In this document: positions 15,232-16,805 of the stretch, one piece after another
How the letters are laid out: each line of letters begins with the position of its first letter
Position numbering within the stretch: position 1 is the first letter of the stretch
From: Armatimonadota bacterium
GTDB taxonomy: Bacteria > Armatimonadota > UBA5829
Direction: 5' to 3'
DNA: 16,805 nt
Assembly (NCBI GenBank): GCA_023474015.1
Contig: JAMCYN010000116.1
Span: 1-16,805, forward strand
The notes under the pieces: generated by a model
The model's database searches: none
What the model saw: the letters and a program-made list of their open reading frames with translations, nothing else
Told to the model about the DNA's origin: nothing
Program-made: the position numbers and the translations under genes

Positions 15232-15297
15232 AGAGATGTTGTTACGGATCACACAAACGCACATTTGCGGCATGTGCCGATCTGAGGAGGAGTTATT

Positions 15298-16695
15298 ATG
15301 GCGGTAGAGACCGGCAAACCACTCAAGATGGGGCAGTATGACCCCGCGCCCTATCAAATCGATTTGAACAACTGGCCAAACCTGGTGACCAGCGAGATTC
15401 CTGGCCCGATGAGCAAGCAGATGCACACAAAGGCCAGCAACTATATCCGAGGCCTTTCAGGACAAGTCAAGCTGTTCCCGGTGGTCTTCGAGAAGGGCCT
15501 GGGCTGCACTTTGGAGGACGTCGACGGCAACCAATACATCGACTTCTCCTCAGGAATCTATGTCACCACCCTCGGCCATTGCCACCCCAAGGTCTCCGAG
15601 GCCGTGGCAAAGGCCGCCAATACCTTAATGAACGCCCATGACTTTACCACGCCAATAAAGGTCAAGCTTCTTGAGAAGATGGTCGAGGTTCTGCCGGGAG
15701 ACTTGAAGGGCATTCAACTCTATGACTCAGGCACAACGGCCGTCGAAGCCGGCCTGCGCACCTGCCGAGCTGTTACTGGAAATTATGAGTTCATAAGCTG
15801 CTTCAGGGACTTCCACGGCAAATCCGGTCATTCCATGAGCCTTGCGAACATGACCAAGCTATCGGGTTTTGGCAGGGCACAGGGGTTTTATATGGTCCCC
15901 AGGCCCGACACTTATAGGCCGTGGTGGATCAGAGAAGACGGCTCACTCGACACCGAAAAGTACCTTGAGTTCTACGCATCTTTCATCGACAACGGCACAA
16001 CAAACCAGGTTGCGGCGTTTGTCCTGGAGCCAATCCAGGGTTGGGGCGGATCGATTATGCCACCTGACGATTTCTTCCCGAAGCTTTCTAAGTTCTGCAA
16101 GGAGCGGGGAATCCTGCTGATGGCCGATGAGGTGTTGACCAGCATGGGCCGGACGGGCAAGTACCTTTGCATGGAGCATTGGGATGTGGTGCCGGACGTC
16201 GTTACATTGGGCAAAGGCTTCGGCAACGGCTTCCCTGTAACCGCGATGGTTGTTCGTGAGGAGTATGCCGACGCAGTCGACAAGATAAGCGCGTCGACCA
16301 GCTATGGCGGAAACCCCATGGCATGCGCGGCGGCCCTCGCATCCATCGAAGTGATAGAAGAAGAAGGACTGCTGGAGCACGCGAAGGAGCTCGAGGACCT
16401 CTTCAGAGCCAAGATGGCCGATTGGCCCAAGAAGTATGCTATCGTCGGTGACTGCCGTGTGAAGGGCTGTCTGATGGGGGTTGAGCTGGTCAAGGACAAG
16501 GCTACCAAGGAACCATTCGATGAGGCGGGCAAGCTGGTTTATCAGACAGCGTTCCGCAAGGGTCTTGCGTGGATTCCCGCTGGGCACATTCTTAGGATGA
16601 GTCCTCCGATCATAATGCCCAACGAAGTCGCTATGAAGGCTATGGATATAATCGAAGAGTCCATTGCCGAGGTGCAGAAGAAACTGGGGTACTAG
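15298..16695 (+). CDS. Class III PLP-dependent aminotransferase
   Basis: A complete 465-residue fold-type I enzyme of the class III family (acetylornithine, 4-aminobutyrate and diaminobutyrate aminotransferases and dialkylglycine decarboxylase). The Schiff-base lysine is K306 in TLGKGFGNGFP. D277 in MADEVLTSMGRTG binds the pyridine nitrogen. DSGTTAVEAGLR corresponds to the phosphate-cup motif SGAEAVE, and TSYGGNPMACAAAL is the conserved C-terminal part of the active site. GAGGAGG sits just before ATG 15298. It has its own promoter and a following hairpin, so it is a single-gene unit controlled with the divergent regulator. The extended N-terminus (first ~45 residues) resembles omega-amino-acid aminotransferases. 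The amino donor is not determinable. Confidence 0.92.
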   Translation: MAVETGKPLKMGQYDPAPYQIDLNNWPNLVTSEIPGPMSKQMHTKASNYIRGLSGQVKLFPVVFEKGLGCTLEDVDGNQYIDFSSGIYVTTLGHCHPKVSEAVAKAANTLMNAHDFTTPIKVKLLEKMVEVLPGDLKGIQLYDSGTTAVEAGLRTCRAVTGNYEFISCFRDFHGKSGHSMSLANMTKLSGFGRAQGFYMVPRPDTYRPWWIREDGSLDTEKYLEFYASFIDNGTTNQVAAFVLEPIQGWGGSIMPPDDFFPKLSKFCKERGILLMADEVLTSMGRTGKYLCMEHWDVVPDVVTLGKGFGNGFPVTAMVVREEYADAVDKISASTSYGGNPMACAAALASIEVIEEEGLLEHAKELEDLFRAKMADWPKKYAIVGDCRVKGCLMGVELVKDKATKEPFDEAGKLVYQTAFRKGLAWIPAGHILRMSPPIIMPNEVAMKAMDIIEESIAEVQKKLGY

Positions 16696-16720
16696 CTTCG
16701 CTTCATAAGCGAAGATCTTT
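16696..16720 (+). terminator. Intrinsic terminator of the aminotransferase gene
   Basis: CTTCGCTT, a CAT loop and AAGCGAAG form an 8-bp perfect stem directly after the stop codon, followed by ATCTTT. The T-run is short, but position and stem fit a terminator. Confidence 0.7.
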
Positions 16721-16805
16721 ACAACTGAGTCAAGTTACGATTTGAGCCGTTTTCAAGCGGCGGCTCGGAACCGTGCGTTGTCAATGATACTGTTGACGGC
16801 TTTGT
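16721..16805. other. No gene recognised at right edge
   Basis: The final 85 bases contain no convincing start codon with ribosome binding site. A small inverted repeat GAGCCG/CGGCTC (16744-16766) is the only structure seen. Confidence 0.5.

Overview
The window looks like chromosomal DNA of an anaerobic bacterium with a carbon monoxide dehydrogenase / acetyl-CoA synthase (CODH/ACS, Wood-Ljungdahl) locus. The ACS is the long bacterial AcsB form, not the short archaeal CdhC. A large secreted beta-helix/OB-fold protein, an inverted intergenic repeat and several decayed transposase pieces suggest a lineage known mainly from metagenomes. Armatimonadota is one candidate, but this is a guess from architecture and no phylogenetic marker is present.

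Region 1 (1-6872, minus strand) is a CODH/ACS operon read in the order cooC, cooS, cooF, FAD/NAD oxidoreductase, acsB. AcsB is cut by the left edge just after its last A-cluster cysteine. A good sigma70-type promoter lies upstream of cooC at 6818-6846. It overlaps two tandem 11-bp repeats, has an inverted repeat just upstream, and is followed by a leader of about 160 nt with a 9-bp hairpin. CooC would mature the nickel site of CooS. CooF and the flavoprotein would carry electrons between CODH and NAD(P)H or ferredoxin. AcsB would use the CO to make acetyl-CoA. A palindromic repeat element, apparently interrupted, sits between cooS and cooF.

Region 2 (6873-12759) holds two unrelated convergent genes that share a GC-rich hairpin at 9540-9577. 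One is a fused Wzz/BY-kinase exopolysaccharide co-polymerase whose Walker A lysine is replaced by alanine. The other is a 1055-residue secreted protein with propeller-like repeats, a right-handed beta-helix and an OB-fold-like C-terminal region.

Region 3 (12828-14342) is a graveyard of gene pieces: a truncated ISAs1-type transposase, a sliver of an IS66 transposase with an internal stop, an internal piece of an alpha-L-rhamnosidase-like glycosidase, and the front of a P-loop NTPase of the kind seen in STAND-type defence proteins. These abut with almost no spacer.

Region 4 (14358-16720) is an intact divergent pair, a DeoR-family repressor and a class III PLP aminotransferase. The 190-bp gap holds a promoter for each direction, and GTTA/TAAC palindromes overlap the start sites, so the repressor probably controls itself and the aminotransferase. 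The last 85 bases hold no recognisable gene.
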